Shown here one piece after another: positions 34,187-42,106 of a stretch of DNA of 64,000 nucleotides (positions within the stretch are counted from its first letter, which is position 1; each line of letters begins with the position of its first letter). The stretch is from Adhaeribacter terrigena (GTDB taxonomy: Bacteria; Bacteroidota; Bacteroidia; Cytophagales; Hymenobacteraceae). A program made the translations under genes and the position numbers. The stretch is taken from positions 248,001-312,000 of the forward strand of contig NZ_JAEHFX010000001.1 of the NCBI RefSeq assembly GCF_016623615.1, read 5' to 3'. The notes under the pieces were generated by a model, which saw only the letters and a program-made list of their open reading frames with translations, was not told the DNA's origin and searched no databases.

Positions 34187-35619
34187 TAGGTTGAAACTAA
34201 AATATTGTCTGTCAGATATTTAGAAAAAGCAAATAATTCCTGTTCTTCAAACGAACGGCCAATTAACTGTAAGCCGATCGGAAGGTTGGTAGCGTCGGTG
34301 CCGGCCGGAACCGATATGGCCGGTACGCCGGCCAAAGATGCCTGTACGGTAAAAATATCGGCCAGGTACATTGCCAATGGGTCTTTCGCATTTTCGCCAA
34401 TGCTAAAGGCCGTAGTTGGCGCCGTAGGCAGAATCAAAAAGTCGAAACGGCTTAATAATTCGTCGGTTTTTTCTTTTATCAAACGGCGCACTTTCTGGGC
34501 TTTGGTGTAGTACGCGTCGTAATAACTGGCGCTCAGTACGAACGTTCCCAGCATAATGCGGCGCTGCACTTCTTCGCCAAAACCTTCGGCGCGGCTTTTC
34601 TTGTAAAGCGAATTCAAATCCGTAGCCTGCTCGCTGCGGTGGCCGTATTTTACCCCATCAAAACGCGAAAGGTTCGAGCTTGCTTCGGCGGTGGTTAAAA
34701 TATAATAGGTCGGCACCATGTAAGCGAGATACGGAAAATCTACCGCTTCCACAGTATGGCCTTCTGCTTTCAAGGCTTCAATCGCGTTTTCCATGGCCGC
34801 TTTTACTTCCGGCTGCAAACCCGGGCTTTCCAGCGTATCTTTAATGTAACCGATCTTCTTTTTACCGGAAACTTCCAGGTGCTGGCTGTAAGCCGGAACT
34901 TCACGCTGACTGGCGGTGCTGTCAAATTCATCGGCGCCGGCCATTACTTCTAAAAGCAAAGCGGCGTCTTCTACGGAGTGCGTTAACGTACCGATCTGAT
35001 CGAAAGAAGAAGCGTAAGCCACTAAGCCGTAGCGCGAAATGCGGGAATACGTTGGTTTTAAACCCACTACCCCGCAAAAAGCTGCCGGCTGACGCACGGA
35101 ACCACCCGTATCGGAACCGATGGAAGCAAAGCAAAGATCTGCCTGCACTGCCACGGCCGAACCTCCCGAAGAACCGCCCGGAACCTTCGAATTATCCGCC
35201 GCATTGAGCACGTTGCCAAACGAAGAGTTTTCGTTCGAAGCGCCCATGGCAAATTCATCGCAGTTCTGGCGGCCAATGATGATCGCATCTTCATTTAAAA
35301 GGCGCTGCACCGCAGTACCTGTGAATAAAGACTTGAAACCGTTCAGGATCTGGCTCGAAGACTGCAGCGTATGATCTTTATACGCCAGCACATCTTTCAG
35401 CCCGATAACCATCCCGGCCAGTTTACCCGCAGAGCCATTTCTGATTTTGGCATCTACGGCTTCGGCCTGGGTAAGGGCTTCGTCAGCAAAAACTTCTAAA
35501 AAAGCATTCAGGTGCGCATTGTCCTGGATGTTCTGTAAATAAAACCGGACCAGATCGCTGCAGGAGGTGTTTCCTGCAGCTATATCGGTCCGGATAGCGC
35601 GGAGGGAGCGGTAACGCAT
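34186..35619 (-). CDS. gatA: Asp-tRNA(Asn)/Glu-tRNA(Gln) amidotransferase subunit A
   Basis: GatA is the amidase subunit that releases ammonia from glutamine for transamidation of mischarged tRNA. The 477-aa protein carries the amidase-signature triad: lysine in GLKDVLAYKD, cis-serine in GSSGGSAVAV, nucleophile serine in GSDTGGSVRQPA. gatB and gatC are not in the window, so the complex is encoded at several loci. It starts four bases after tatA and overlaps the transglycosylase start by one base. Confidence 0.95.
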   Translation of the reverse strand: MRYRSLRAIRTDIAAGNTSCSDLVRFYLQNIQDNAHLNAFLEVFADEALTQAEAVDAKIRNGSAGKLAGMVIGLKDVLAYKDHTLQSSSQILNGFKSLFTGTAVQRLLNEDAIIIGRQNCDEFAMGASNENSSFGNVLNAADNSKVPGGSSGGSAVAVQADLCFASIGSDTGGSVRQPAAFCGVVGLKPTYSRISRYGLVAYASSFDQIGTLTHSVEDAALLLEVMAGADEFDSTASQREVPAYSQHLEVSGKKKIGYIKDTLESPGLQPEVKAAMENAIEALKAEGHTVEAVDFPYLAYMVPTYYILTTAEASSNLSRFDGVKYGHRSEQATDLNSLYKKSRAEGFGEEVQRRIMLGTFVLSASYYDAYYTKAQKVRRLIKEKTDELLSRFDFLILPTAPTTAFSIGENAKDPLAMYLADIFTVQASLAGVPAISVPAGTDATNLPIGLQLIGRSFEEQELFAFSKYLTDNILVST

Positions 35620-35623
35620 TCGC

Positions 35624-35836
35624 TTAGTTTGCTTTTGGTTCGTCTTTTACGCCGTTCTCTATTTCAGATTTAATTTCTTTGGTAGCATCTTTAAATTCGC
35701 GGATGCCGCGGCCCATGCCTCTTGCCAGTTCCGGGATCTTTTTAGCCCCGAACAACAAAAGCACAATTAATAAAATTACCATGATTTCGCCGGTGCCAAT
35801 ATCGCCGAGGAAAGCAAAAACGGTATTTAAAGCCAT
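35624..35836 (-). CDS. tatA: Twin-arginine translocase TatA/TatE family subunit
   Basis: A 70-aa protein with a short periplasmic N-terminus, one membrane helix ([15 protein letters not shown]), the [14 protein letters not shown] hinge and an amphipathic basic helix, then an acidic tail. It forms the pore-side oligomer of the Tat export system for folded proteins. tatC is not nearby. It leads the tatA-gatA-transglycosylase operon; a consensus -7 element lies 35 bases upstream. Confidence 0.95.
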   Translation of the reverse strand: MALNTVFAFLGDIGTGEIMVILLIVLLLFGAKKIPELARGMGRGIREFKDATKEIKSEIENGVKDEPKAN

Positions 35837-35870
35837 AACTTACTGGTTTAAAAGTAAAAAATAAGGACTA

Positions 35871-35878
35871 CAAAAATA
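35871..35878 (-). promoter_or_regulatory. -7 element for tatA
   Basis: The minus strand reads TATTTTTG, an exact TAnnTTTG match, 35 bases before the tatA ATG. Confidence 0.45.
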
Positions 35879-35920
35879 GGTATTATTTCAATACAAGACC
35901 AGAAAACCCGATAAAGTTTA

Positions 35921-35949
35921 AAAACGGTATCATTTTCTTTAAAAAAAGT
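35921..35949 (-). repeat. R29 copy upstream of tatA
   Basis: It begins AAAACGGTATCATTTT and ends AAAAAAAGT, between the divergent tatA and GAF-LytTR genes. Confidence 0.65.
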
Positions 35950-36090
35950 GCGGATGCCTGATGGTAGCTGGTTTCGGTAACATTTTTGGTTCCGGAAAAA
36001 TATTACAGTCGAACGCAGGATACTTCGCGCCAACGTGTAACTTCGCCGGGAAGTAACCCCTTCGGCCACTTTTTCGCTATATTTACGATC

Positions 36091-37077
36091 ATGACCAGCC
36101 AGTCTAAACTGAACACAAGCTTAACGGAAGAACAGCAGGCCTTTGCCGGGAATAAAGTATATGGCCAGCCGCTCCAGGAACTTGCCCGCCTCGAAGCCCT
36201 GGAAAGTTACGATATTCTGGATTCTGCTCCCGAAGCCGATTTTGACGCCCTCACCCGCCTGGCCGCTTACATCTGCGAGACCCCGATCTCGCTTATTTCG
36301 CTCATTGATGCGCAGCGGCAGTGGTTTAAATCGAAACTGGGTTTGGAAGTGCCCGAAACGCCCCGCGAAATTTCCTTCTGCCAGTATGCCATTTTGCAGC
36401 CCGAAGTATTTGAAGTGGAAGACGCCACCCGCAACGATATTTTCCGCGAAAACCCGCTGGTAACCGGCGAGCCGAACATTCGGTTTTACGCCGGCGCGCC
36501 TTTAATTACCCACGAAGGTTTCAGTTTAGGTACGCTCTGCATTATAGACACCGTGCCGCGCAGCCTCTCCGGAAAACAGAAAGATGCCTTGCAAAGCCTG
36601 GCCCGCACCGTAGTAACCCACCTGGAGTTGCGCCGGGCCCGATTGACCCTCGAAAACGAAAAAGAGAAACTGGAAAACCTGCTGAAACTAGCCAACAGTA
36701 CCGCAAATGGAGGCCTGGTAGCCGGCAAGTCCGATATTTTTGTAAAGCAGGAATCGAAACTGGTAAAAGTGAACACCGCCGATATTTTATGGGTAGAAGC
36801 CCTGGGCGATTACGTAAACATTCACACCCACAAAGACCGCTACACCATTTACGCCACCATGAAAGACATGGAAACCAAACTGCCCGGCAACGAATTTGTG
36901 CGCGTTCACCGGAAATACATTATCAGCGTAAATAAGATCAAATCCATCGAAGACGATTCGGCCGTAATAGAAAAGCGCGATACCAGCAACGCCGGCCACA
37001 TGATGAACGGCCTGATGTACGTGCCGATCGGGAGTTCTTACAAAACCACGTTAATGAAACGCCTGAACCTGATCTGA
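36091..37077 (+). CDS. GAF-LytTR DNA-binding regulator
   Basis: From the ATG at 36091 the protein is 328 aa. An in-frame start 105 bases upstream is open but its residues look like spacer sequence, and TATATTTA (36078-36085) sits just before the chosen ATG. Residues about 45-190 form a GAF sensor domain (ALESYDILDS, QRQWFKSKLGL, FYAGAPLI, LGTLCIID), then a helical linker, then a LytTR DNA-binding domain at about 230-325 (ILWVEALGDYVNIHT, FVRVHRKYII). There is no receiver domain, so it may sense a small ligand directly. Targets are unknown. Confidence 0.85.
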   Translation: MTSQSKLNTSLTEEQQAFAGNKVYGQPLQELARLEALESYDILDSAPEADFDALTRLAAYICETPISLISLIDAQRQWFKSKLGLEVPETPREISFCQYAILQPEVFEVEDATRNDIFRENPLVTGEPNIRFYAGAPLITHEGFSLGTLCIIDTVPRSLSGKQKDALQSLARTVVTHLELRRARLTLENEKEKLENLLKLANSTANGGLVAGKSDIFVKQESKLVKVNTADILWVEALGDYVNIHTHKDRYTIYATMKDMETKLPGNEFVRVHRKYIISVNKIKSIEDDSAVIEKRDTSNAGHMMNGLMYVPIGSSYKTTLMKRLNLI

Positions 37078-37281
37078 TGCCAGAACAAGGACATTCGGAG
37101 CATGCTTCAACAATCTGTAGATTTTTGTCAGGCTTGCCTGCGCCGTTTTTCAAACAGGAACGTATAAGTTTCTGGTAGTAACAAAACGTTTACCCGGCAA
37201 TTCGCTCCGTTAATCAGCAAAAAGCATACGTTCATCGAAAAGTTAAACTTTCACCGAAATTAGAAGTTAAATTTGAAAAGA

Positions 37282-37390
37282 ATATCGGAAAAGCTTCCAC
37301 AAAACAAGGCTTTTCGGATCCTGAATTAGAAACATAAGTTTGTTTTCATAGCTCAGAAAGGCATCCTGCAAAGCGGGATGTTTTTTTTTT
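37282..37390 (+). ncRNA. Candidate small RNA
   Basis: TAAATTTG at 37268-37275 matches the -7 consensus, and a strong terminator ends at 37390, which would give a transcript of about 110 nt. It can fold a GAAAAGC/GCTTTTC stem (near 37291-37315), a weak GAAAC/GTTTTC stem and the terminator. No -33 box is visible and no known RNA family is recognised. It could equally be the 3' UTR of the LytTR gene. Confidence 0.3.
37362..37390 (+). terminator. Strong intrinsic terminator
   Basis: CATCCTGC (37362-37369), loop AAA and GCGGGATG (37373-37380) are followed by ten T residues. It is 285 bases past the LytTR stop codon, which is far for a terminator of that gene. Confidence 0.9.
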
Positions 37391-37411
37391 GCCTTTTGCT
37401 TAACAGTTTGT

Positions 37412-37440
37412 GGAACGCTATTGTTTTAAGGCCTAAAACT
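37412..37440 (-). repeat. R29 copy, first of a tandem pair
   Basis: It begins GGAACGCTATTG and ends GCCTAAAACT. Confidence 0.7.
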
Positions 37441-37447
37441 ATCTAGA

Positions 37448-37476
37448 AAAACGCTATTGTTTTGAACCCTGAAACG
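37448..37476 (-). repeat. R29 copy, second of a tandem pair
   Basis: It begins AAAACGCTATTG and ends CCTGAAACG, 36 bases from its neighbour in the same orientation and just past the lipoprotein stop codon. Confidence 0.7.
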
Positions 37477-37489
37477 AGTGCCTAAATCG

Positions 37490-38263
37490 CTATTCTGCTT
37501 TGTAAACGTAGGTTTCGGTTTTAACGGTGCCGTTGCTGAGTGTCTGCGTCCGTTTTACCGGGAAGCCTTTTTCGTTGTAGTCATACGTGTTGGTATAGGA
37601 ACTTACTACCCGGCCGGCCTCGTCTTTCAGCTCCATTTTTAGCTCGTTGCCTGCAAACGTTATCGGGTTTATGTTGGTGTTCGCAAACGGGTTCATTTTC
37701 CCATCAAAGCTAATTTCAATTATATCCTGAAACTGTCCCTGATCGCCGGTTCCGGTGGAAGTTACCGCGTTATTGCTTTTATAAACGTACGTACGGCTGT
37801 TGGTGAGCTGGTTATCCGGCGCCAGTTCGGTCCAGCGGGTTATGTTGCCGTTGGCGTCGAAAAAGTAAAGGCGCTGATGATGCAGGTTTGGCGCGCCGGC
37901 AGCATCGGGGTAGGAATGCAACAATTTCTGGGGAAGATTTCCGCCATTGTACACCATTTCATCCTGCTCCAGGAAAACGCCGGTGCTGCCGTAAATGCGT
38001 TTGCGGTGTAATTTTCCATCGGCCAGGTAGCTGAAAACGCTGTAACGCTCCAAGGCTCCATTGCCAAAGATTTCTTCCTTTATAAGCTGGTTGGCCGCAT
38101 TATAAGTATATTTCAGCTTCACCACATCGGGCGACAGGGAAGTGGTGCGGGTAATTTCTGTGGGGAAGAATACCAGTTCCGGCTCAGGTATGGGGGCAGG
38201 TTTTTCTTTTTCACAGGAAAGGAAAGCAAACGCTAAAAACAGTACAGGCAGGACCTTTTTCAT
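37490..38263 (-). CDS. Putative lipoprotein with YD-like repeats
   Basis: A 257-aa protein with a lipoprotein signal (LFLAFAFLSC, lipidated cysteine at residue 17) followed by a Pro/Glu linker. The body has repeated strands such as YTYNAANQLIKEE, YFFDANGNITRW and YDYNEKGFPVKR that resemble RHS/YD repeats and DUF4595-type proteins. It is probably outer-membrane anchored; function unknown. It has no close same-strand neighbour. Confidence 0.8.
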   Translation of the reverse strand: MKKVLPVLFLAFAFLSCEKEKPAPIPEPELVFFPTEITRTTSLSPDVVKLKYTYNAANQLIKEEIFGNGALERYSVFSYLADGKLHRKRIYGSTGVFLEQDEMVYNGGNLPQKLLHSYPDAAGAPNLHHQRLYFFDANGNITRWTELAPDNQLTNSRTYVYKSNNAVTSTGTGDQGQFQDIIEISFDGKMNPFANTNINPITFAGNELKMELKDEAGRVVSSYTNTYDYNEKGFPVKRTQTLSNGTVKTETYVYKAE

Positions 38264-38474
38264 GGTTTATCAGAATTTTCAGAAGCAGCTATACGGTATT
38301 AAACAGCGCCGCTAACAAAATAGTATTTCCACTGCAAAGAAAAATTTCAGGTTTTCAGAACCTTTCGCAGCAGAAATGCTAGGTATTCAGGCAGAAAAAC
38401 CCGCGATAGTAATTGCAGCACAAAAAGGATAACGTGGAAGCGGAAAAAACAATCAGCAATCAGCAATCAAGCGA

Positions 38475-39746
38475 TTACTGCGGTGCCAGCCAGCTTTCCG
38501 GGTTCAGGTTGCTGCTGTTTTTCCAGATCTGGAATTGGAGTTCGGTGGTGCCTTCGGCGTTGGTATAAACCGTTCCGATCACGTCTTTGCGACTCACGGT
38601 TTGCCCTTCCGAAACACTTACCGTTTTCAGTTTGGCAAACACGGTAAAGTAATCGCCGTGCTGAATCATCACGATGTTGTTCATGCCCGGCACGCTGGCT
38701 ACGGTCAGCACTTTGCCGTCAAAAACCGAACGGGCCGCTTCGCCGTGGCTGGTCTGAATATCGATGCCGCGGTTTTCTATTACAACGCCTTTTAAAACCG
38801 GGTGCGCGTGTTTGCCGAAACGATGCGAAATAAAACCTTTGCCTACCGGCCAAAGTAAACGGCCGCGGTTGCCGGCAAACGACGACGATAGCATGGCCAT
38901 TTCCGGAGTCATGCTCACTTTGTTAGTTTCTACTTTGGTTTCGGCGGAAGAAGTTTTACCGGCGCGGGCATCGGCGGCGCTTTTGGCCTTGGCCGCGCGG
39001 GCTGCCCGGGCAATTTCCTCGCGCACCATATCGGCAATTAAATTATCGAGTTTGCGCACCGACTGTTGCCGGCGGGCCACTTCGCGGCGCAATTCTTCTT
39101 CCTGCTTGCTCAGTTTCTGCACCACCTGGTCTTGCTGGCCTTTCAGATTCAGGAGGCTTCTTTTTTCGGCCAGCTGTTTTTCCAGGGCTTTTTGTTTTTC
39201 CTGCTGCTGTTCGGTAAGGGTGTTCAGTTCCTGATTCAGGTTTTTAGTTACGCGGTTTATCTGGGCCACCTGGGCTTTACGGGCATCGGCGTACTGGCGC
39301 AAATACCGCAGGCGCATGGTAAATTGGTTAAAACTTTCGGAAGCGAACAAAAACATGAGCCGGTTATAGCTGTTGGTCGTTTTTGCCGCCGAATAGATCA
39401 TGAGCGCGTATTCCGCCTTCAGTTTTTCGAGGTCCGACTGCATGGAAGTTACCAGGTGCTCGGTCTTCTTTACGTCTTTCTCGATGTAGTGCAACTCCGA
39501 ACTCACGTTCCGGATCACGCCTTTCTGCACCGTAATTTTTTCTTTAATGGCGTTGAGCTCACCGAGCGAAGCTTCTTTCTGGACGCGGGTTTGTTCCAGA
39601 ATGCGGTTGGCTTCCTGAATGCGGCGCAGGTTTTCGCGTTTTTCCCGTTCCAGCGTAGCCCTGGATTTAGGCTTGCGCTGCGCCGTAGTGGTGAGCGTGG
39701 CTACCAGTAAAAGACAGGAAAGAAAGTAAATAAAGTAACGCCGCAT
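38475..39746 (-). CDS. EnvC-like murein hydrolase activator (degenerate LytM/M23)
   Basis: From the ATG at 39746 (a GTG lies 12 bases upstream) the protein is 423 aa: signal peptide ending LTTTAQ, a coiled coil of about 240 residues rich in Glu, Gln and Arg, and a C-terminal LytM/M23 domain. The M23 zinc ligands are mostly lost: ENRGIDI stands where H-x-G-x-D is expected, FAKL replaces the HxH motif, and LQFQIW replaces LHFEI. That pattern matches EnvC-type activators that stimulate amidases rather than cutting peptidoglycan themselves. It is the last member of the envelope block, separated from the others by the type B cargo gene. Confidence 0.88.
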   Translation of the reverse strand: MRRYFIYFLSCLLLVATLTTTAQRKPKSRATLEREKRENLRRIQEANRILEQTRVQKEASLGELNAIKEKITVQKGVIRNVSSELHYIEKDVKKTEHLVTSMQSDLEKLKAEYALMIYSAAKTTNSYNRLMFLFASESFNQFTMRLRYLRQYADARKAQVAQINRVTKNLNQELNTLTEQQQEKQKALEKQLAEKRSLLNLKGQQDQVVQKLSKQEEELRREVARRQQSVRKLDNLIADMVREEIARAARAAKAKSAADARAGKTSSAETKVETNKVSMTPEMAMLSSSFAGNRGRLLWPVGKGFISHRFGKHAHPVLKGVVIENRGIDIQTSHGEAARSVFDGKVLTVASVPGMNNIVMIQHGDYFTVFAKLKTVSVSEGQTVSRKDVIGTVYTNAEGTTELQFQIWKNSSNLNPESWLAPQ

Positions 39747-39813
39747 GAAATAAACCACTCCTTTTTCAGGATTGCCAGCTGCAAAGATGCGAAATACTGC
39801 AAAGAACTGCTAA

Positions 39814-39842
39814 TAAACGCTATGGTTTTGGCGATGGAAAGT
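39814..39842 (-). repeat. R29 copy
   Basis: It begins TAAACGCTATGG and ends GATGGAAAGT. Confidence 0.65.
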
Positions 39843-39945
39843 GGGGGAGGGATAATTTACCAGTGCTCTAAACCGATAGTTAAAAGTGTTTTGATGGGCG
39901 GGCTTCGCAATTTTATGGTCTGAATTGACAAGACTTTTTGCTTTC

Positions 39946-39974
39946 AAAACGCTATAGTTTTTAAAGTAAAAAGT
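39946..39974 (-). repeat. R29 copy inside a hairpin loop
   Basis: It begins AAAACGCTATAG and ends GTAAAAAGT. Its terminal AAAGTAAAAAGT pairs with sequence just upstream. Confidence 0.75.
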
Positions 39975-40065
39975 CAGCAATACCTTTTGGTGCAAAATTA
40001 AAACATAAAGTAAAGCAACGGTCCTGAAGAATTTTACGACCTATCTGTAAAGTGAAAATCTACCG

Positions 40066-42009
40066 ATGCATTTTAAACTTCTTCTACTGATATTTTTCTG
40101 TGGTTTAACTGTAACTACCAATGCCCAGGAAAAGCAAGGGGCAAATTGGTTTTTGGGAGGTGATTATGATGTTTTTTTAGGGCCTATTCCGGGCGTTCAT
40201 TTAGATTTTAATCATTCAGAAGTATCTAAATCCCAGTTTCTTATTAAATATGGTATGCGTGTGGGAGCAGTTGCTACAATCAGTGATAGAAAGGGCCGGC
40301 TTCTTTTTTTTACAAATGATGGTTATGTGTTCTCCCGGGAAAAGAGCAATAATGAGTATCAACCCATGCTCAATTCAGGTTCCAGAGGTAGCGATTTTTC
40401 AGAACTGATCATGCAAAACCCAAAAGATGAGCAACGCTATTATATTTTTACAACTACCTATTCATGGGAAAATCCTTTGCTTGTAAAGGAAGTGAATATG
40501 CGTTTGAATAATGGTTTAGGCGACGTTGTTCCTTCAGCATCAGGAGCAGTGAAAACGAACATTGGTACTGGTATGGCTGCCATGCTGCATGCCAATAATA
40601 AAGATTTCTGGCTTGTAACTTCAAGTGCTACTGGCGATAGCATCTTTTCTTTTCCAGTTAATGCAGCTGGAATTGGCGCTCGGGTTGTTTCGCTTCCTAA
40701 TAGAAATATCGATTCATTATGCTGGCTCAAAAGTTCACCAAACAGCGAAATGTTGGTTACAGGCGGAAAACAGGGCGTAGAATTATTTCATTTTAACCGC
40801 CACACCGGTGCTGTTTCGCCATTTGTTACACTTGGTATTCCTGATCCTGGAAAAGAAAAAGGCTATTCTTTTTCATTTTCTCCGGATAATAAGAAGTTGT
40901 ATGTTGGCACAAAAAGCATTTTCGACCCAGTTAATAATCAAAATAACAGTTCTTGCTCCATTTTGCAATATGAGCTTACAGCTGGTAACGCTACCCAAAT
41001 TCAACAGACAGTAACTGCCCTTTATAAAACTTCATTACCCAATAGCACGAATGATCCGCTCTTTATTTCGGATATGCAATTGGCAATGAATGGGAAAATT
41101 TACACATCAATTAGAAATCCTTCTTTCAGTTATAATCAAAATTATTTAAGCCAGATCAATTATCCGGACCAAAAAGGATTAAATGCCGGTTTTCAGCTGA
41201 ATACAATACACGTTGGCGCGCTTATTTTAAGCCTTCCATCCCTAAATCAAACAATCTTCCGCAACGTCGGCAAACTACAGGCGCAAGCCAGTAAAGATAC
41301 CATTTGCTACGGCGATTCAGTGCAACTTTCGGCTTATGGCGCGGGTGCAGAACGCTTCCGGTGGCAGATTGTCGATGGCCTGACTTCTCCTAACGATACG
41401 CTGGCTAATCCGATAGTTTGGCCAACGGTTACTACTACCTACCGGGTTATTGCTTCTTCACCATTTCGTACCGATACGGCTTTTGTAAAAGTGGTAGTTC
41501 GGACAAATCCTGAAATAAAGTTAAGTGGCCCCGAAGAAGTTTTTACTTTAGCCGAGAACCAGGAATACCAAGCATCAGGCGAAACGCCCCGAAGCACCTT
41601 GAATTGGCAAGTTTTCGGCGGCGAAATTGTTTCCGGGCAAGGCACAAACCATATCAGGGTAAATTGGGCCGAAGCTGGTTCCGGAACGTTAAGAGTAGTT
41701 GAAATTACTGGCCAAGCGTGTAATTATTCCGAAAGCTTAAATGTTAAAATTACTGGCTCGCCGCCGCCGGTTTTCTACAACATCATTACGCCCAACGGCG
41801 ACAAACTGAACGATGCTTTTGTAATCCAAAATCTGAAATGGTATGCTGAAAACGAATTGAAAATTTACAACCGCTGGGGCGTAGAAGTATTCCGGACTCG
41901 GAATTATAAAAATAACTGGCAGACAGAAGAATTAAGTAGTGGCGTTTACTTCTACCGTTTTCAAGCCGGAACGCAAACCTGGAAAGGCTGGCTCGAAGTG
42001 GTAAAGTAA
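40066..42009 (+). CDS. T9SS type B cargo, paralogue of 29881-32229
   Basis: A 647-aa exported protein with signal peptide (LLLIFFCGLTVTTNAQ), a propeller-like N-terminal half (about 20-395; ANWFLGGDYDV, LNNGLGDVVPS, FSPDNKKLYVGT), an Ig-like middle with DTICYGDSVQLS, and a type B sorting domain from about residue 570 (NIITPNGDKLNDAFVI, IYNRWGVEVFR, KGWLEVVK). The phrase LNNGLGDVVPS corresponds to LRNGLGDVVPT in the first paralogue. The A/T-rich to GC-richer step near 41250 matches the position seen there. It lies opposite in strand to, and inside, the envelope block. Confidence 0.87.
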   Translation: MHFKLLLLIFFCGLTVTTNAQEKQGANWFLGGDYDVFLGPIPGVHLDFNHSEVSKSQFLIKYGMRVGAVATISDRKGRLLFFTNDGYVFSREKSNNEYQPMLNSGSRGSDFSELIMQNPKDEQRYYIFTTTYSWENPLLVKEVNMRLNNGLGDVVPSASGAVKTNIGTGMAAMLHANNKDFWLVTSSATGDSIFSFPVNAAGIGARVVSLPNRNIDSLCWLKSSPNSEMLVTGGKQGVELFHFNRHTGAVSPFVTLGIPDPGKEKGYSFSFSPDNKKLYVGTKSIFDPVNNQNNSSCSILQYELTAGNATQIQQTVTALYKTSLPNSTNDPLFISDMQLAMNGKIYTSIRNPSFSYNQNYLSQINYPDQKGLNAGFQLNTIHVGALILSLPSLNQTIFRNVGKLQAQASKDTICYGDSVQLSAYGAGAERFRWQIVDGLTSPNDTLANPIVWPTVTTTYRVIASSPFRTDTAFVKVVVRTNPEIKLSGPEEVFTLAENQEYQASGETPRSTLNWQVFGGEIVSGQGTNHIRVNWAEAGSGTLRVVEITGQACNYSESLNVKITGSPPPVFYNIITPNGDKLNDAFVIQNLKWYAENELKIYNRWGVEVFRTRNYKNNWQTEELSSGVYFYRFQAGTQTWKGWLEVVK

Positions 42010-42026
42010 CCATTAGTTTTTCAAAC

Positions 42027-42067
42027 AAAAACGCTACCGTTTTACTTCAGAAAACGGTAGCGTTTTT
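42027..42067. terminator. Bidirectional terminator made of two overlapping R29 copies
   Basis: Perfect 17-bp arms (AAAAACGCTACCGTTTT at 42027-42043 and its inverse at 42051-42067) form a hairpin between the convergent type B cargo and DUF4292 genes. Copies occupy 42028-42056 (minus) and 42038-42066 (plus). Confidence 0.8.
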
Positions 42068-42106
42068 CGCTTAAAAAGTCGTGGCTCAAACCTCTTGCCT
42101 CAGAAA

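Larger units (their letters stand above)
37078..37489. other. 412-base gap with strong terminator and two R29 copies
   Basis: There is no protein-coding gene. The gap contains a consensus -7 element at 37268, a candidate small transcript, the terminator at 37362-37390 and two R29 copies in tandem. Confidence 0.55.
39747..40065. other. 319-base divergent gap
   Basis: The gap between the envC-like gene and the type B cargo gene has no ORF of note. It holds two R29 copies; the second sits in the loop of a GACTTTTTGCTTT/AAAGTAAAAAGTC hairpin (39932-39944 and 39963-39975). Confidence 0.5.

Noticed and set aside
35986-36090. Upstream start for the GAF-LytTR gene
   Set aside because: The extra 35 residues look like translated spacer and include a -7-like TATATTTA; the ATG at 36091 is better.
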